A stretch of DNA of 64,000 nt from Coccinella septempunctata (taxonomy: Eukaryota; Arthropoda; Insecta; Coleoptera; Coccinellidae), in contig NC_058198.1 in assembly GCF_907165205.1 (NCBI RefSeq), positions 22,815,240 to 22,879,239 of the forward strand, given 5' to 3'. The translations under genes were made by a program, and so were the position numbers. The stretch's first letter is position 1. Every line of letters starts with the position of its first letter. Below the pieces are notes generated by a model. It saw only the letters and a list, made by a program, of their open reading frames with translations. It searched no databases and had not been told where the DNA came from. Positions 46,124-56,775 of this stretch are shown here, piece by piece.

Positions 46124-46675
46124 ATATGCTGGACCAACGCTATCGACTAAACCACATTTGGTCTCGTCGGCACACCCCTTCGAAAAAAAATAGAAACATA
46201 TGCACCCTTCGGCCAGGAATCGCTGGTTTTTGCTTTTGATACATTTTTCTCATCAATGATAATTTTGAAGGAAGTATATATTTCAGGGCGTTTAGACTGT
46301 AGCTTTTGGCATTCAGCCTCCGGAAACTTCTCTCTTACCATACTAAAGAAAGCCTCAGGACTTAGCAGATATTCTTGAGACAAATAGAGAAACTTTTCTG
46401 TCAATTTCTTTTACTGTCGATGCTCCTGTTATATTCCAGTAATTATTTTTAGTTCCCTCCAAAACCCTCGACTTCCCTGTATCTATCATAGCCTTTTTCT
46501 CCTTGTTACTTTTATTATGTGTCTTCTTCCTGTGTTTAACAGTTTAAAATTCACTGGTATTTGCCATATCTCTCTGTATTGATGATTCATGCAATGATGA
46601 CGGCCCCATATGGGTTTCCGGTGGTCTTACATCGTGCATATCTCCCTCAGCTGCTTTCTCCGGAATCCTGCTGAT
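45278..46675 (-). mobile_element. LINE fragment: ORF1 end and APE endonuclease (copy E)
   Basis: On the minus strand, 46675-46410 (several frames) and 46404-46147 encode an ORF1 C-terminal part (SRVLEGTKNNYWNITGAS, then VSLFVSRIS, KGAYVSIFFRRG). 46123-45278 encodes the start of ORF2. The RT is absent. The right side ends at the poly-A-like end of another LINE (copy F), suggesting that F integrated next to or into it. Confidence 0.75.
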
Positions 46676-46985
46676 ATTTTTTTTTTATTTATTTATTCCC
46701 TTCTCTACAATAACAAATTCACACAGTCCATTTATCAGGTATACATTTAAAAACTACCTAAATTATTCTTTCCTCGAGCCCCAGCAACCCGTCACCTGAG
46801 CTCGCGCTCGTGTGTGACCGAATCACGAGAGCCCAAGGTATCTGTGCAAATTGATGCGTTTTACGCAAAATAATTTAACCTTTTATAAGAAACGTGAGAA
46901 AACCGAATAACTGAGAGACCGAGACCAAATATCGTATCATTTCAGAGACAAAAAAAAGAACAAACGGCTAAAATTCAGCTAGGTA

Positions 46986-49900
46986 TCAAAAAAACTTCAA
47001 AAAATCTTTCGCATTTAATGAAATATACTTCTTCGATTGTACTTTAAACGACGACAAAGTTGTTTCGTTCAAAATATTTCTTAGCAAGAGGCCATAGAAT
47101 CTTGGTCCATAATAGAAAATATTCTTCTGAATGATATTGGTTCTACAAAGGGGAATCACCGGAAGATTTGCTCCTCTCGTTGGGCCAGGAGAACATCTTA
47201 CTACTAAATTTTTCCTAGTCCAGAGTATCGACCTGTATAAATAAATTTTTCTTACAGTGAAGACATTAGCTTCCTCGTAAAGTGAGGCGGTTGGGTGAAG
47301 ACGCCCTTTCTTCAATATGATCCTCAAAATGTTATTTTGCATTTTCTCTATGGGATCAAGGGCATTCTTGTAGCAACCACCCCACGCTAACACACAATAT
47401 CTGAGAATAGACTCGACAAAAGCACCATATTTGTACACCAATTTTTTCCTATCCAATATAAATGAAAGTTTGTACATTTTATGGGCCACAATCCTAAGGC
47501 TATTCACATGCTCTTTCCAGTTTAAATGCTGGTCGAGTTCAACTCCCAGATATTTCACCACGTTGTCTCTAACTATGACACCACAATCACACTCTGTGAA
47601 ATCCCTGCAGTCCGCCTCATGTATCCTCAAGAAATCAATATTTGGCTGATCTACCATCGTAGCAGAAAAAGTTATAAATTTTGTCTTTGTCTTATTCAGA
47701 CTTAAGAGACTATTATTCAGGAACCCATATATCAACTGCATGCCCAGCTGTGCCTTCAGGAAGACGTCTGCCCAAGTTTGACCCTCGAAGATGGCGACAG
47801 TATCATCGGCATAAGAAATAACCCTTCCATCCATCCTCAGATCCGCCAAAAGGTTAATATATACCAAAAATAATATCGGCCCCAAAACGGTGCCCTGCGG
47901 GACGCCCATTGAAACCAGAAAAGGGTCACTCACATGCTGTCCAATTTTCACTACCTGGAACCTTCCATAAAGATAACTACGAAAAAGATTCAGAGCAGTA
48001 CCCCGGACCCCACCAGCTTCAAGTCTGCTCAACAAAATTTCAAAATTAACAGTGTCAAACGCCTTGGCCAAATCTAAGAAGATGGCCAAGGACTTGTTAT
48101 TGTTCTCACTTGCTGAAATAATTGATTTCATAAGCTCAAGAATAGCGTCCTCAGTACTGATATCCTTCCGAAAGCCAAATTGATTATCGCTCAAAACTTT
48201 ATTCTTATTCAGAAAAGTTAGTAATCGAGACTTCAAGCAATGTTATATATCTTAGCGAAATTGTTAATAAGTGTTATAGGTCTATAATTAGTTGCTTCTT
48301 TCGTACAGCCTGATTTATAAATGGGTATTGTGAATGATTCCTTGAAATGTGCTGGTATCATGCCCCTCTCAAAACATAAATTAATAATATGTGCAAGTGG
48401 CCTCAGAATATAAGGATGACAGCTCTTGATAAGTCTCACCGAAATTCCATCTGGACCGGGAGAGGAATTTGATTTTAAATGATTAACTATGTTTGTAATT
48501 TCATTCTCCGTTACTGGATTCAAAAACAAAGAATCACAATTATATATGCGTTGAATTGGCACCTCATCAGATTTTCTCAATTTACTTGCCATGTGTTCAC
48601 CGATACTACTAAAAAATCTGCAGAAATAATTTGCTACATCTTTTTCTGTTATCAGAGCTTCACCTTGTTCATTTTCTAAAGAAACTTTTGGATTTTTCGC
48701 CTTCCTTTCAGTGCCAGTAGCTTGATTAATTGTTTCCCAAACCTTCCTAACGTTATTTTGTGCATCTGAGATTTTTTGTTTATAGAAGTTGTTCTTTGTG
48801 ATATTTATTAATTTTTTGAGTTGATTTCTAAATGTTCTGTATTCTCTTACCTTTTCCGAATCAGAATTATTCTTCAATCTCTTCTTAAGAAAATCCCTGT
48901 GACGTATGGAATTGATCAATCCGCGGGTGATCCATGGTTTCAAGTTGCGATTCCTACTTGTTATAACGTTCAACCTCGAATGTCGCTCGACGTACATTTT
49001 GAATTTAGACAAAAATTGCTCATAACCCACTTGAGGATCCCGTTCCGCGAAAATTTCCTGCCAGTTCTCCCCTTCAAGGGTTCGATTCAACTGTTCATAG
49101 TTAATTATTGTTTGTATGTTTAACTTATATTGTTCCTCCTCTCGCTCCTTGAAGCTGAAACTTAGAAAACTCAGAAAAAGCATATTGTGATCGGTTAGAT
49201 TTAATTTAATCACCGCCGGTTTAACGCCAATGTCTCCTCGACCGGTCCTCACAAATGCATGATCTAAAATAGATGGCTTCTGCGATTCAATATCTCTTGT
49301 AGGCTTATTAATATAAGAACTGAACCCAAATCCACTCAGAAGACCCAAATAATCATTCAAACTAGTCAAAGCAGTTGAATCATCTCTTTCCAATAAATTT
49401 ATATTAATATCCCCAATGAACAATTCCACCCTCTGCTTTTGAAACTTAATCTGTGATAAAACTTCAGCTAATTCCGATAAATACAAGTTTTTATTAATAG
49501 AAGGTGGTCTATATGAAGCTATAACTCCGAAAGCAATATCCTCTACATCGAAGGTCATTCTTACTAGTTCAGTCTCTGTTAGTTCAATTATGCTTTCCTC
49601 GTATTCGATTGTCATTCTGATTGATTTTAGAATTATTATATAGTACATTGAAATTTGGAATATTAAAATAACCGGTCTCATGTAAATTCCACGTCTCCGA
49701 GAGAACAATTAAATCTATATTTTCTATACCGTAATCATTTAAATAAATCAATAGTTCATCGAAGTTGTGATTCAAGCTTCTAATATTCAGATGTACAATA
49801 TTCAAATTATGGTCTCTCGAGACATTTTCAGCCCTTAAGGCTTCCAAGGACTCATATTCTTTGGTCTCAATCTCTTCAGCATCGAGAAATTCAAAATTAT

Positions 49901-50021
49901 CAATCTCTATGGAAATATGAAATAGTATGAAATTACAGAAAAACAAGCAAATTAATGAACAAGTCTCAAAGTGCCGAAAGCGAACAAAATATGCAAAATT
50001 ATCCATGACGATTCTCCACAT
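46986..50021 (-). pseudogene. LINE ORF2 (APE-RT), two lesions
   Basis: The frame from 50021 enters the endonuclease (LNIVHLNIRSLNHNFDELL, LIVLSETWN). A small deletion with frame change at about 49680-49590 removes the segment before FGVIASYRPPS. 49590-48236 continues: FIGDININLL, a long linker, and the RT fingers (SPGPDGISVRLIK, NYRPITLINNFAKIYN). A one-base loss at 48236 shifts the frame, then 48236-46986 carries motif A (AIFLDLAKAFDTVN), motif B (GVPQGTVLGPILFLVYIN), motif C (ISYADDTVAIF), thumb and C-terminal tail. All RT catalytic residues are intact. Only two lesions suggest recent decay. Confidence 0.87.
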
Positions 50022-50128
50022 ATTATATGCAAAATTGACAAGCAGATTCAGAAAAGGAAAACAATTTCAGGAAAAAAAAAACATAACAAACAAACAAGGT
50101 AAAATAATTTCGACTTTTCGAACCCAGA

Positions 50129-50755
50129 TTATTTCAGACTATTCAGCTCCTCATAGTTTCTTATCTTCTTCACAGCTCCATTGATATTCGCAAAAATAAC
50201 ACCATTGAAAGACCATACATTAGCCCTTCCAAAGACAGTTCTCGTTTCATTCATCAACTCGAGTCGATTTCTTGTTAGATCCTCGCAGACGAACACTTTC
50301 CTATCTTTAAACTTCTTGAGGTTCTTCAAGACTGTCATTTTATTCTCATTATTTTCAAATTTAATAATTACTGGTCGATTTTTACCATCCTTTACCTCCT
50401 TCCCAATCCGATGAGCCTGTATATCGGAGATAGATATGTTAGGAAGCGAACACTTGAGAACGTCAACAGCCTTATTCAAGATGTTTTCCACTTTTTCATC
50501 GGGAATTCCATGTATACAAATATTATTTATTTTTTGAATTTGTTCACTTCTGTCCACCTTTTCTTCAAGAAAGTTGATTTTAACTTGTAAATTCCGTACA
50601 ACTTCTTCGGTTTCCCTCCTGTGGTTCTCGAATTTGTCGTTTATCGACTTGAACAAATTCGCAAGAAAATTTTCATCGGTAAATACTTCCATGATTGTTT
50701 CCTTAATTAGTTGTTTCAACTCGGACTTCTCCTGTTGAGCCCTAGTTGGAGCCAT
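50129..50755 (-). CDS. LINE ORF1 protein, coiled coil plus RRM-like domain
   Basis: 208 residues, intact frame. Residues 1-75 are charged and heptad-rich (FENHRRETEEVVRNLQVKIN), a trimerising coiled coil. Residues 80-180 resemble the L1-ORF1p RRM core: NNICIHGIPDEKVEN, HRIGKEV, RPVIIKFEN, FVCEDLTRNRLE. The last part may be the C-terminal domain (NINGAVKKIRNYEEL). Such proteins bind single-stranded nucleic acid and chaperone reverse transcription. It is followed after 107 bp by ORF2 in another frame. No zinc knuckle is present, unlike ORF1 of copy B. Confidence 0.82.
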   Translation of the reverse strand: MAPTRAQQEKSELKQLIKETIMEVFTDENFLANLFKSINDKFENHRRETEEVVRNLQVKINFLEEKVDRSEQIQKINNICIHGIPDEKVENILNKAVDVLKCSLPNISISDIQAHRIGKEVKDGKNRPVIIKFENNENKMTVLKNLKKFKDRKVFVCEDLTRNRLELMNETRTVFGRANVWSFNGVIFANINGAVKKIRNYEELNSLK

Positions 50756-50974
50756 TTTCTACCGTAAAATCTGACTTGATACCTTTTTATTATTTTGTAT
50801 TAACAAATTTCTGGAGCACGTCACGGATACTTGTTTACTCGGCGCGTGTCATATGTATAATGTGATATCAACTATATATTATCAGTGTCAACATTATCAA
50901 TATTGTGATTTGTATTCACCGGTTTTTTTCCTTTAGTATTAGTTTCATTAGTTGTTTTAATTGTACAATATGAG

Positions 50975-51132
50975 GCGCCGTTTGGGCCAAAAGTATTTCA
51001 GCGAATAATTTATATTTTTAGTCCAAATATACATATATCCTCGCCCAGAATAGTAAATATCACCGCAACTGACAAATATATCAACTAGAATAATTTATAT
51101 ATTTTAAGACATACTTTTGACCCAAACGGCGT
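50975..51132. mobile_element. MITE-like element, about 158 bp
   Basis: The ends are near-perfect inverted copies: GCGCCGTTTGGGCCAAAAGT near 50976 and the complement of ACGCCGTTTGGGTCAAAAGT ending at 51132, with partial pairing further in (AATAATTTATATTTT). No coding content; target duplication uncertain. Confidence 0.65.
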
Positions 51133-52004
51133 GAAATCTAAATATTTTATAATTTGAACTATTCCACGTCGCCGAGAGATGGCGCAGCCGATGCGAGTTT
51201 CAATAAAGTAGATCATTTGGCAACCCTGTCTGAGAAGAAGACTAGTGGGAAAGTGGCTTCTAGATAGCACTAGCTGTGACGGTATAATAACAATAACAGC
51301 TAACTTCTACAAAGAGTAACAGTTGTTACTCTTGGGAGCAATTCACAGTTGTCATTGTCAACAAAGATTAGAGAGGTTAGGTAACCTAACTCTATAATCT
51401 TTAATTGTCAAGTTATAAATGAAAGCGAGTGAATGAAAGTACCTGTTTGGAGCATGAAGATGGGAAAATAGTTCTTTACTCATGGGCCATGGAGGTAAGA
51501 AAAAACTCCATGCCTTTACCTGTTTGGTGTGGTAAGTGGTATACGTTTTCACGTTACGAGCAAGAGCTGAAAAAACCTAAGAGGGGTTATCGAAAAGGCA
51601 TGCACAGATAACAGAGTGTATGGTACTTTGATTACATAGTTACATGCTATAAAAAATAATTAGTCCTCTTGGTTGTGGGATGTTGAGCATTGAAGACTTC
51701 CTTTGGTAATTACACTTCTCCTTGTTTTAGTTGTATGTAAGTATACTGCATTCAATAATAATGTAATTTAAATATTTGGAATATATTTTTTCATAAACAC
51801 TTCATGTGTTTCTAGATTTAGATGGAGCATTGGTGAAGAAATTGAATACAAATTTTGACTCTGCACAAGGAAGATATAATATGAAAGAAGTAAGAAATTT
51901 AAGTATTTGGTAGTAGTGCTTATGTAGAACATTAGTTTGATGTTGTTTTAGCGTTATTATTAGTATTTAGACATACTGGATTTATATTAATTATATTATA
52001 TTAT
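51133..52004. other. No gene recognised
   Basis: Mixed-composition sequence with short frames only. The frame at 51429-51611 includes an ATG and a GTAAGA donor-like site, but no domain is recognisable. The 3' part becomes very AT-rich immediately before the next LINE. Confidence 0.4.
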
Positions 52005-52007
52005 AGC

Positions 52008-52769
52008 GCGAAATCGCTTGAGAATAAGTTGGAACTCGCTACTTTGGAGGTAAGCTACCTGAAACAGGCATTGTATCGTCAAGAAAAGATTATTGAGGAC
52101 AAAGAATACATCATAAAGTTATTGAGCACACCTACAAAAAATGACAACAACAACAGTCGATCCAAGACCCACGAAGGAAAGAAATCCGACGTTGCCAATG
52201 TGACAAATTCTACGGGCGGTCTAAGTAAAAATAATGATTCGATAATTTCGGACGGGATTATGGTTAGAAAAGAAGCTGTGTCATCTGAGACTTCCCTGCT
52301 CAGATTGAAGGAGTCTCAACACTTGGTGGCTCCTGTAGCTGGAGGATCTGCTGGTTTACCGGATGATGAGAAGAAGGAATGGACTACAGTTGTTCGAAAA
52401 GGAAAGCAAAAATACTCTGCCAACTCGGCGAAAATAGTTCACTATGGTAAGAAAGCAGTTTACCAGAATGTGCCGATACAGGGTGCTATCCGGAGGCGCT
52501 GGATTTATGTTGGGAGAATTGCGGGAAAATCAGTTTCTGAAATGGATATAAAATCTTTTTTGGAGGGTGTACCTGGAAGTGATCAGATAATTGTGAAGAA
52601 ACTGAACACAGTTGGCCAAAACTCTGCTTTTAGTATTGGTCTCCCATCAAAGGAAGCTCTTGATGAGGTCTTCAGCGATTCTTTTTGGCCGGAAGGTATA
52701 GTCTTGAGGGAATTTTCCTTTGATAAACAATTTTTTCAGAAGTCCAGAGAGAATCAATTGATGGCATAG
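52008..52769 (+). CDS. LINE ORF1 protein, 5'-truncated
   Basis: The open frame starts with AKSLENKLELATLEVSYLKQ, without an ATG, and ends at TAG 52769 (about 253 codons). Residues 1-45 form a coiled coil. A polar Ser/Asn linker follows, then an RRM-like C-terminal domain (RRRWIYVGRIAGKSVSEMDI, FSIGLPSKEALDEVF, SFWPEGIVLREFSFDK). This type of ORF1 lacks zinc knuckles. It presumably binds the element RNA. The reading frame of ORF2 opens within its last 14 codons (from 52727) in the minus-1 frame. Confidence 0.8.
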   Translation, partial: AKSLENKLELATLEVSYLKQALYRQEKIIEDKEYIIKLLSTPTKNDNNNSRSKTHEGKKSDVANVTNSTGGLSKNNDSIISDGIMVRKEAVSSETSLLRLKESQHLVAPVAGGSAGLPDDEKKEWTTVVRKGKQKYSANSAKIVHYGKKAVYQNVPIQGAIRRRWIYVGRIAGKSVSEMDIKSFLEGVPGSDQIIVKKLNTVGQNSAFSIGLPSKEALDEVFSDSFWPEGIVLREFSFDKQFFQKSRENQLMA

Positions 52770-55741
52770 TATCAAAGCATTGTGCTGCAAAGCGTCATTT
52801 CTGCCTTCTCCTTCAGAATGTCCAGTCTCTGGGTACTGCTCTCAATAGGCTGCACTTGATGGCTCTGGAAGAGGGTGCAGACATAGTGGCGATAACTGAG
52901 CATTGGAAATCCAAAGATGAACTCGAAGCCGGCATGTTGGAGGGTTACAAGCTTGTTTCAAGTTTTTGCCGTTTGAAAGGAAGACATGGTGGAACTGCAA
53001 TTTACTGCAAGGAAAATCTGAAGTGTACTGATAGGCAAGATTATAATTCACTAAGTATTCCTAATGTCATTGAATGTTGTGCTGCCAGTTTGTATATGGA
53101 AAACTGTAAAATGCTTATTATTTGTATCTATAGGCCTAATACCCCGCCATTAGCCGATGTTGTACAGTTCCTCGAATGCCTAAGAGAAATTTTTGAGCGT
53201 TGCTTGTCGGAGACATCTGACTATATTCTGGTAGGAGATTTTAACCTAGATATTCTGTCTTCTTCTTCTGATGTTAGAGAATTTCTGTCTTTGTTGGAGA
53301 ATTTCAATGTCAGAATTACAAATTTTAAGCCAACACGTCCTGTGTCTGGCTCTTGTATAGACAATGTGTTCACCTCCCTTAGCGGTAATACTAATGTAGT
53401 TGAGTACCACATCTCAGATCATTCAGGATTGAAGTTTACCTCCACATTGATTTGCGGTGACAAAATGAAGAATAAATTTGTAAAGAAAAGAATTATAAAT
53501 GACAAATCAATTGAGAGGTTTTTACGGGAACTGTCACTGATGGAATGGGATGATGTTTACGGCAGCAAACTTGATCCTAGTCAACTTTGGAATGTTTTCC
53601 ACCAACGTTTTTCGGAAATTTTTGAGCTGTGTTTTCCTAAAGTTGCTATTCGACTGGTTTCTGCTGGTGTTTTTAGACAAACTCCCGAAATTAAAAAACT
53701 GAAAGATACCCTAGACAAACTTTATGTTATATCATTCTGTAAACCAGAATTCAGGGATGTCTATAGGTCCACCAAAAGGAGATATGATTCTCTTTTGACC
53801 ACAACGAAAAGAGATTATTTCAACGAGGTTATTGTAAATTCTGAAAATAAATCCAAAGCTTCGTGGAGGATTATTAACTCTCTAACCAAGAATAAAGTTC
53901 ATAACGAGGTATCTCTTGGTCAAAGCGACCACTCAGCTCTGGCAAGTCGGTTCAATACATTTTTTGCAAATATTCCAGTCAAATTAACTGAAGGTTTAAC
54001 CAGATCTATTATCCCTAATTCTCAGAGCAAACTTGATAATTCTTTTTTCATGTTTGATATTACGCAGGACGAAATTGTACAAGTTGTGAAATCTTTGAAA
54101 ACCAATACATCATGGGGCCATGATGAGATACCGATGAAAGTGATAAAAGCATCGATAGACTTTATCATTGAACCATTAACTTTTATAATCAATCGTTCTT
54201 TCACGGAGGGTATTTTTCCGGATAATCTGAAGATTACTATAGTCAAACCCCTACATAAAAAAGGTAGCAAAAATGACCTTAACAACTATAGGCCCATAAG
54301 CATCCTCTCTTCATTTTCTAAAGTTTTCGAAAAGATTTTAAGCAATAGAATGTCCAATTTTTTTCGTAAATTCAATGTTATTTCTGGATGTCAACATGGT
54401 TTTGTTAAAAATAAAAATATTGAAACCGCTATTTTTGAGCTCATAAATGAGATTGTTCTTGCTCTGGAGCAAGGACAAATTCCTATGGCACTGTTTTTGG
54501 ACCTTTCGAAGGATTTCGACTGTGTTGATCATCGGAAGCTTTTGGAAGTACTCGATAATTGTGGTATCAGAGATAGTCAACTCAAACTCATAGAGAGCTA
54601 TTTGAAGTCCAGAAAACAACGGGTAGTTCTGGAGGCTGATGGTGAAACCTTTGTCTCGGATGAAATTGAAACAATTTTAGGACTCCCTCAGGGTAGTATT
54701 GTTGGTCCTCTATTGTTCATAATTTATGTTAATTCTCTACCTAAGGCGATCAAAAGTGAATGTGAACCTCTAATTGAGAGGATGATGAAGAGTATACCCT
54801 CATCTCGGACTGAAGTAAAATCACCAGCTGTTTTGACTAAAAGCATTGAAACAAATCATGCTCTTTCAGTTAAGTCTACAATGCCGTCCCGGGATACTAC
54901 CTCAATGAGATTATTTGCAGATGATACAAATATTTTGACCCGATCTTCATGTATTCCATACGCTGTTGATGTTTGCAATATTGTGGTTAACTCGGTAAAA
55001 ACTTGGTTATGTAATTATAATCTTTTCCTAAACATTGAGAAGACTAAATGTATGATTTTTCATAGTGATAATTCCAAATTAGATTTTCCTGAAACTGTGG
55101 ATATTCTTGATAGCTGTGTTGTGGTTGAAGATAATGTGAAATTTTTGGGTATAGTTCTTGACAGTCAATTAAAATGGGGACCTCATACAGAACAACTTAA
55201 GACCAGATTAAGCTCTGCATGTTACACATTATTTATGTTAAGAAGTCAAGTGAATTTCGATGTGCTCAAACTTGTCTATTTTGCAAATTTTCATTCCATA
55301 CTTTCATATGGAATAATTTTTTGGGGTAGTTCATCAAATGTGGAAAATATTTTCGTTGTTCAAAAAAGGGCATTGCGTACTATGTTACGTTTGAGTTATA
55401 GAGAATCATGTAGAGGAAATTTTGAAAAAAATAATATACTCACTGTGTATGGATTATATGTATATAGGCTCTTACTTTTTTTTAGAAAACGAATTCATTA
55501 TTTTGAGTATTACAAAAATGTTAATAACACCAGAAGAATGTTTCCTTATAATGTACCTATTCATAGGACAATACTAAGGGAGAGAACTGTTGAATGTATG
55601 GCAATATCTATGTACAATGCTCTACCAAAAACTATTAGAATGATCACTTGCGATAAGGATTTTAAGAAATCTTTATATTGTTTTATTTTGAAATCAGAGC
55701 CATACAGTTTATCTGAATTCATTTCGTACTGTAGGAGATAG
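52727..55741 (+). CDS. LINE ORF2: APE endonuclease-reverse transcriptase, intact frame
   Basis: The frame is open from 52727. Conserved coding (CLLLQNVQSLGTALNRLHL) precedes the first ATG at 52859, so the true start lies upstream and has no ATG; reinitiation or frameshifting from ORF1 is likely. Endonuclease motifs: VAITEHW, ICIYRPNTPP, ILVGDFNLDIL, CIDNVF, YHISDHSG. RT motifs: fingers NNYRPISILSSFSKVFEK, motif A LFLDLSKDFDCVDH, motif B GLPQGSIVGPLLFIIYVN, motif C LFADDTNIL, then thumb and tail to 961 residues counted from 52856. Two oddities: motif A has Asp where Ala is usual (KDFD for KAFD), and about 50 extra residues lie between motifs B and C. Confidence 0.9.
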   Translation, partial: TIFSEVQRESIDGIVSKHCAAKRHFCLLLQNVQSLGTALNRLHLMALEEGADIVAITEHWKSKDELEAGMLEGYKLVSSFCRLKGRHGGTAIYCKENLKCTDRQDYNSLSIPNVIECCAASLYMENCKMLIICIYRPNTPPLADVVQFLECLREIFERCLSETSDYILVGDFNLDILSSSSDVREFLSLLENFNVRITNFKPTRPVSGSCIDNVFTSLSGNTNVVEYHISDHSGLKFTSTLICGDKMKNKFVKKRIINDKSIERFLRELSLMEWDDVYGSKLDPSQLWNVFHQRFSEIFELCFPKVAIRLVSAGVFRQTPEIKKLKDTLDKLYVISFCKPEFRDVYRSTKRRYDSLLTTTKRDYFNEVIVNSENKSKASWRIINSLTKNKVHNEVSLGQSDHSALASRFNTFFANIPVKLTEGLTRSIIPNSQSKLDNSFFMFDITQDEIVQVVKSLKTNTSWGHDEIPMKVIKASIDFIIEPLTFIINRSFTEGIFPDNLKITIVKPLHKKGSKNDLNNYRPISILSSFSKVFEKILSNRMSNFFRKFNVISGCQHGFVKNKNIETAIFELINEIVLALEQGQIPMALFLDLSKDFDCVDHRKLLEVLDNCGIRDSQLKLIESYLKSRKQRVVLEADGETFVSDEIETILGLPQGSIVGPLLFIIYVNSLPKAIKSECEPLIERMMKSIPSSRTEVKSPAVLTKSIETNHALSVKSTMPSRDTTSMRLFADDTNILTRSSCIPYAVDVCNIVVNSVKTWLCNYNLFLNIEKTKCMIFHSDNSKLDFPETVDILDSCVVVEDNVKFLGIVLDSQLKWGPHTEQLKTRLSSACYTLFMLRSQVNFDVLKLVYFANFHSILSYGIIFWGSSSNVENIFVVQKRALRTMLRLSYRESCRGNFEKNNILTVYGLYVYRLLLFFRKRIHYFEYYKNVNNTRRMFPYNVPIHRTILRERTVECMAISMYNALPKTIRMITCDKDFKKSLYCFILKSEPYSLSEFISYCRR

Positions 55742-55841
55742 GAATGTTAATATTTTGTCTGTTTGATTCCTGTTCAATATGTTTTTTGACTTATTCCATT
55801 TTTATATCTTATTTGGTGTAATTTCTTGGAATTAATAAACA

Positions 55842-55868
55842 TATTATTATTATTATTATTATTATTAT
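55842..55868 (+). repeat. (ATT)n 3' tail of the LINE
   Basis: ATT units follow AATAAACAT directly at the end of the LINE, the same kind of tail as in copy B. Confidence 0.85.
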
Positions 55869-56326
55869 CCTGCTTTTGTGAAGCTGAATATGTTAATCAA
55901 TAGTAATGTTATCATTATGGATGACATTATATACATTATGTACATTATATTTATGTATTAAACAATACTGAAAATTGGAATTTCTAATTGATATCTGTAA
56001 ATACAGTACAGAAAGCTGGGTATTGGGGTATTTTATCACATCATGTGAAAATTCTACAAATGATTTGCCTTCTTGGAAGTAAATATTGTAATTCTTGATG
56101 GGTTCAAAATTGTCTAAAGAATTAAGAATAATTAATTATTCATTGTTTGAATAAGCTGTCAAGAAGTCTTCAATATCACTGATCAACGCTTTCAACTAGC
56201 CTCAAATTACTGATAAAAGCAACTAAAATAGATAAATAATTTTCAATGGTACCGGAAAATCTTCCAAATCCTACTGTTAATTAAGTGCATATATTTTTGT
56301 CTAATGGATTACTTCAGACAACTTAC
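55869..56326. other. Possible 3' continuation of the HECT-like gene, unassigned
   Basis: The minus strand has a short open piece (DIEDFLTAYSNNE, about 56180-56140) but no HECT C-lobe with the catalytic Cys. Nothing else is recognised. Confidence 0.3.
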
Positions 56327-56590
56327 CTTCACAATCCACCAGGAAATCGCACCAGAAAGCCCTCAGTCGGTTTTCCAAATTCCGCTTATTACTTCCTTGT
56401 TCTGATAGTTGGAATTCGAATATTTCTTCCATTATCTGGGAAGAAATTTGGGTTTTATTTCCACACATGATCTGATGGAATAGTTCAGAATGTTCACGTA
56501 GTAGCTGCAATATCCCAGCTGTTTTCAATCCATCCATAAATTGATCTAGTGCAGGTCGTACACGATGTATATTGTAAAATCTCAAGCAAT
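56327..56590 (-). CDS. HECT-domain ubiquitin ligase fragment, second exon
   Basis: An 88-codon exon starts after TTATTTTAG (acceptor) and ends at the donor GTAAGT (56326-56321). Its two leading bases complete the codon left by the exon at 56776, giving EKLIRDCLRFYNIHRVRPAL. The peptide continues through helices (GLKTAGILQLLREHSELFH) to FWCDFLVDCEG. In G2E3-type HECT proteins this links the N-lobe helices to the C-lobe. The C-lobe with the active Cys was not found downstream. Confidence 0.65.
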
Positions 56591-56775
56591 CTAAAATAAA
56601 ATAAGGCCTGTGAAAATACATATCTATTGCAGTTATTATCCCTGCACCTCTTCACAGAGTGCAATATTAACAATAGAGTAAGGTACATATTCTAGTTTTG
56701 TCAACATTACTTATATTGATAGTCAATATATGTAGATGTTTATAAAAAGCAAAACAAAAATGGGTCTATGTGTAC

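Larger units (their letters stand above)
46676..50830 (-). mobile_element. CR1-like LINE, nearly full length (copy F)
   Basis: On the minus strand, ORF1 (50755-50129) and ORF2 (50021-46986) are in order. They are followed by a 3' UTR of about 300 bp ending in an AATAAATAAATAAAAAAAAA-like tail at 46690-46676. Beyond it, ORF1 coding of copy E resumes. The 5' edge past 50755 is approximate. Confidence 0.85.
52005..55868 (+). mobile_element. Jockey-superfamily LINE, well preserved (copy G)
   Basis: ORF1 (open from about 52008) and ORF2 (to 55741) are both uninterrupted, followed by a 3' UTR with AATAAA near 55834 and an (ATT)n tail (55842-55868). The 5' end is cut: the ORF1 frame begins abruptly after TATTATAG with no preceding ATG. 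It is the best-kept LINE of the clade represented by copy A. Confidence 0.9.
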
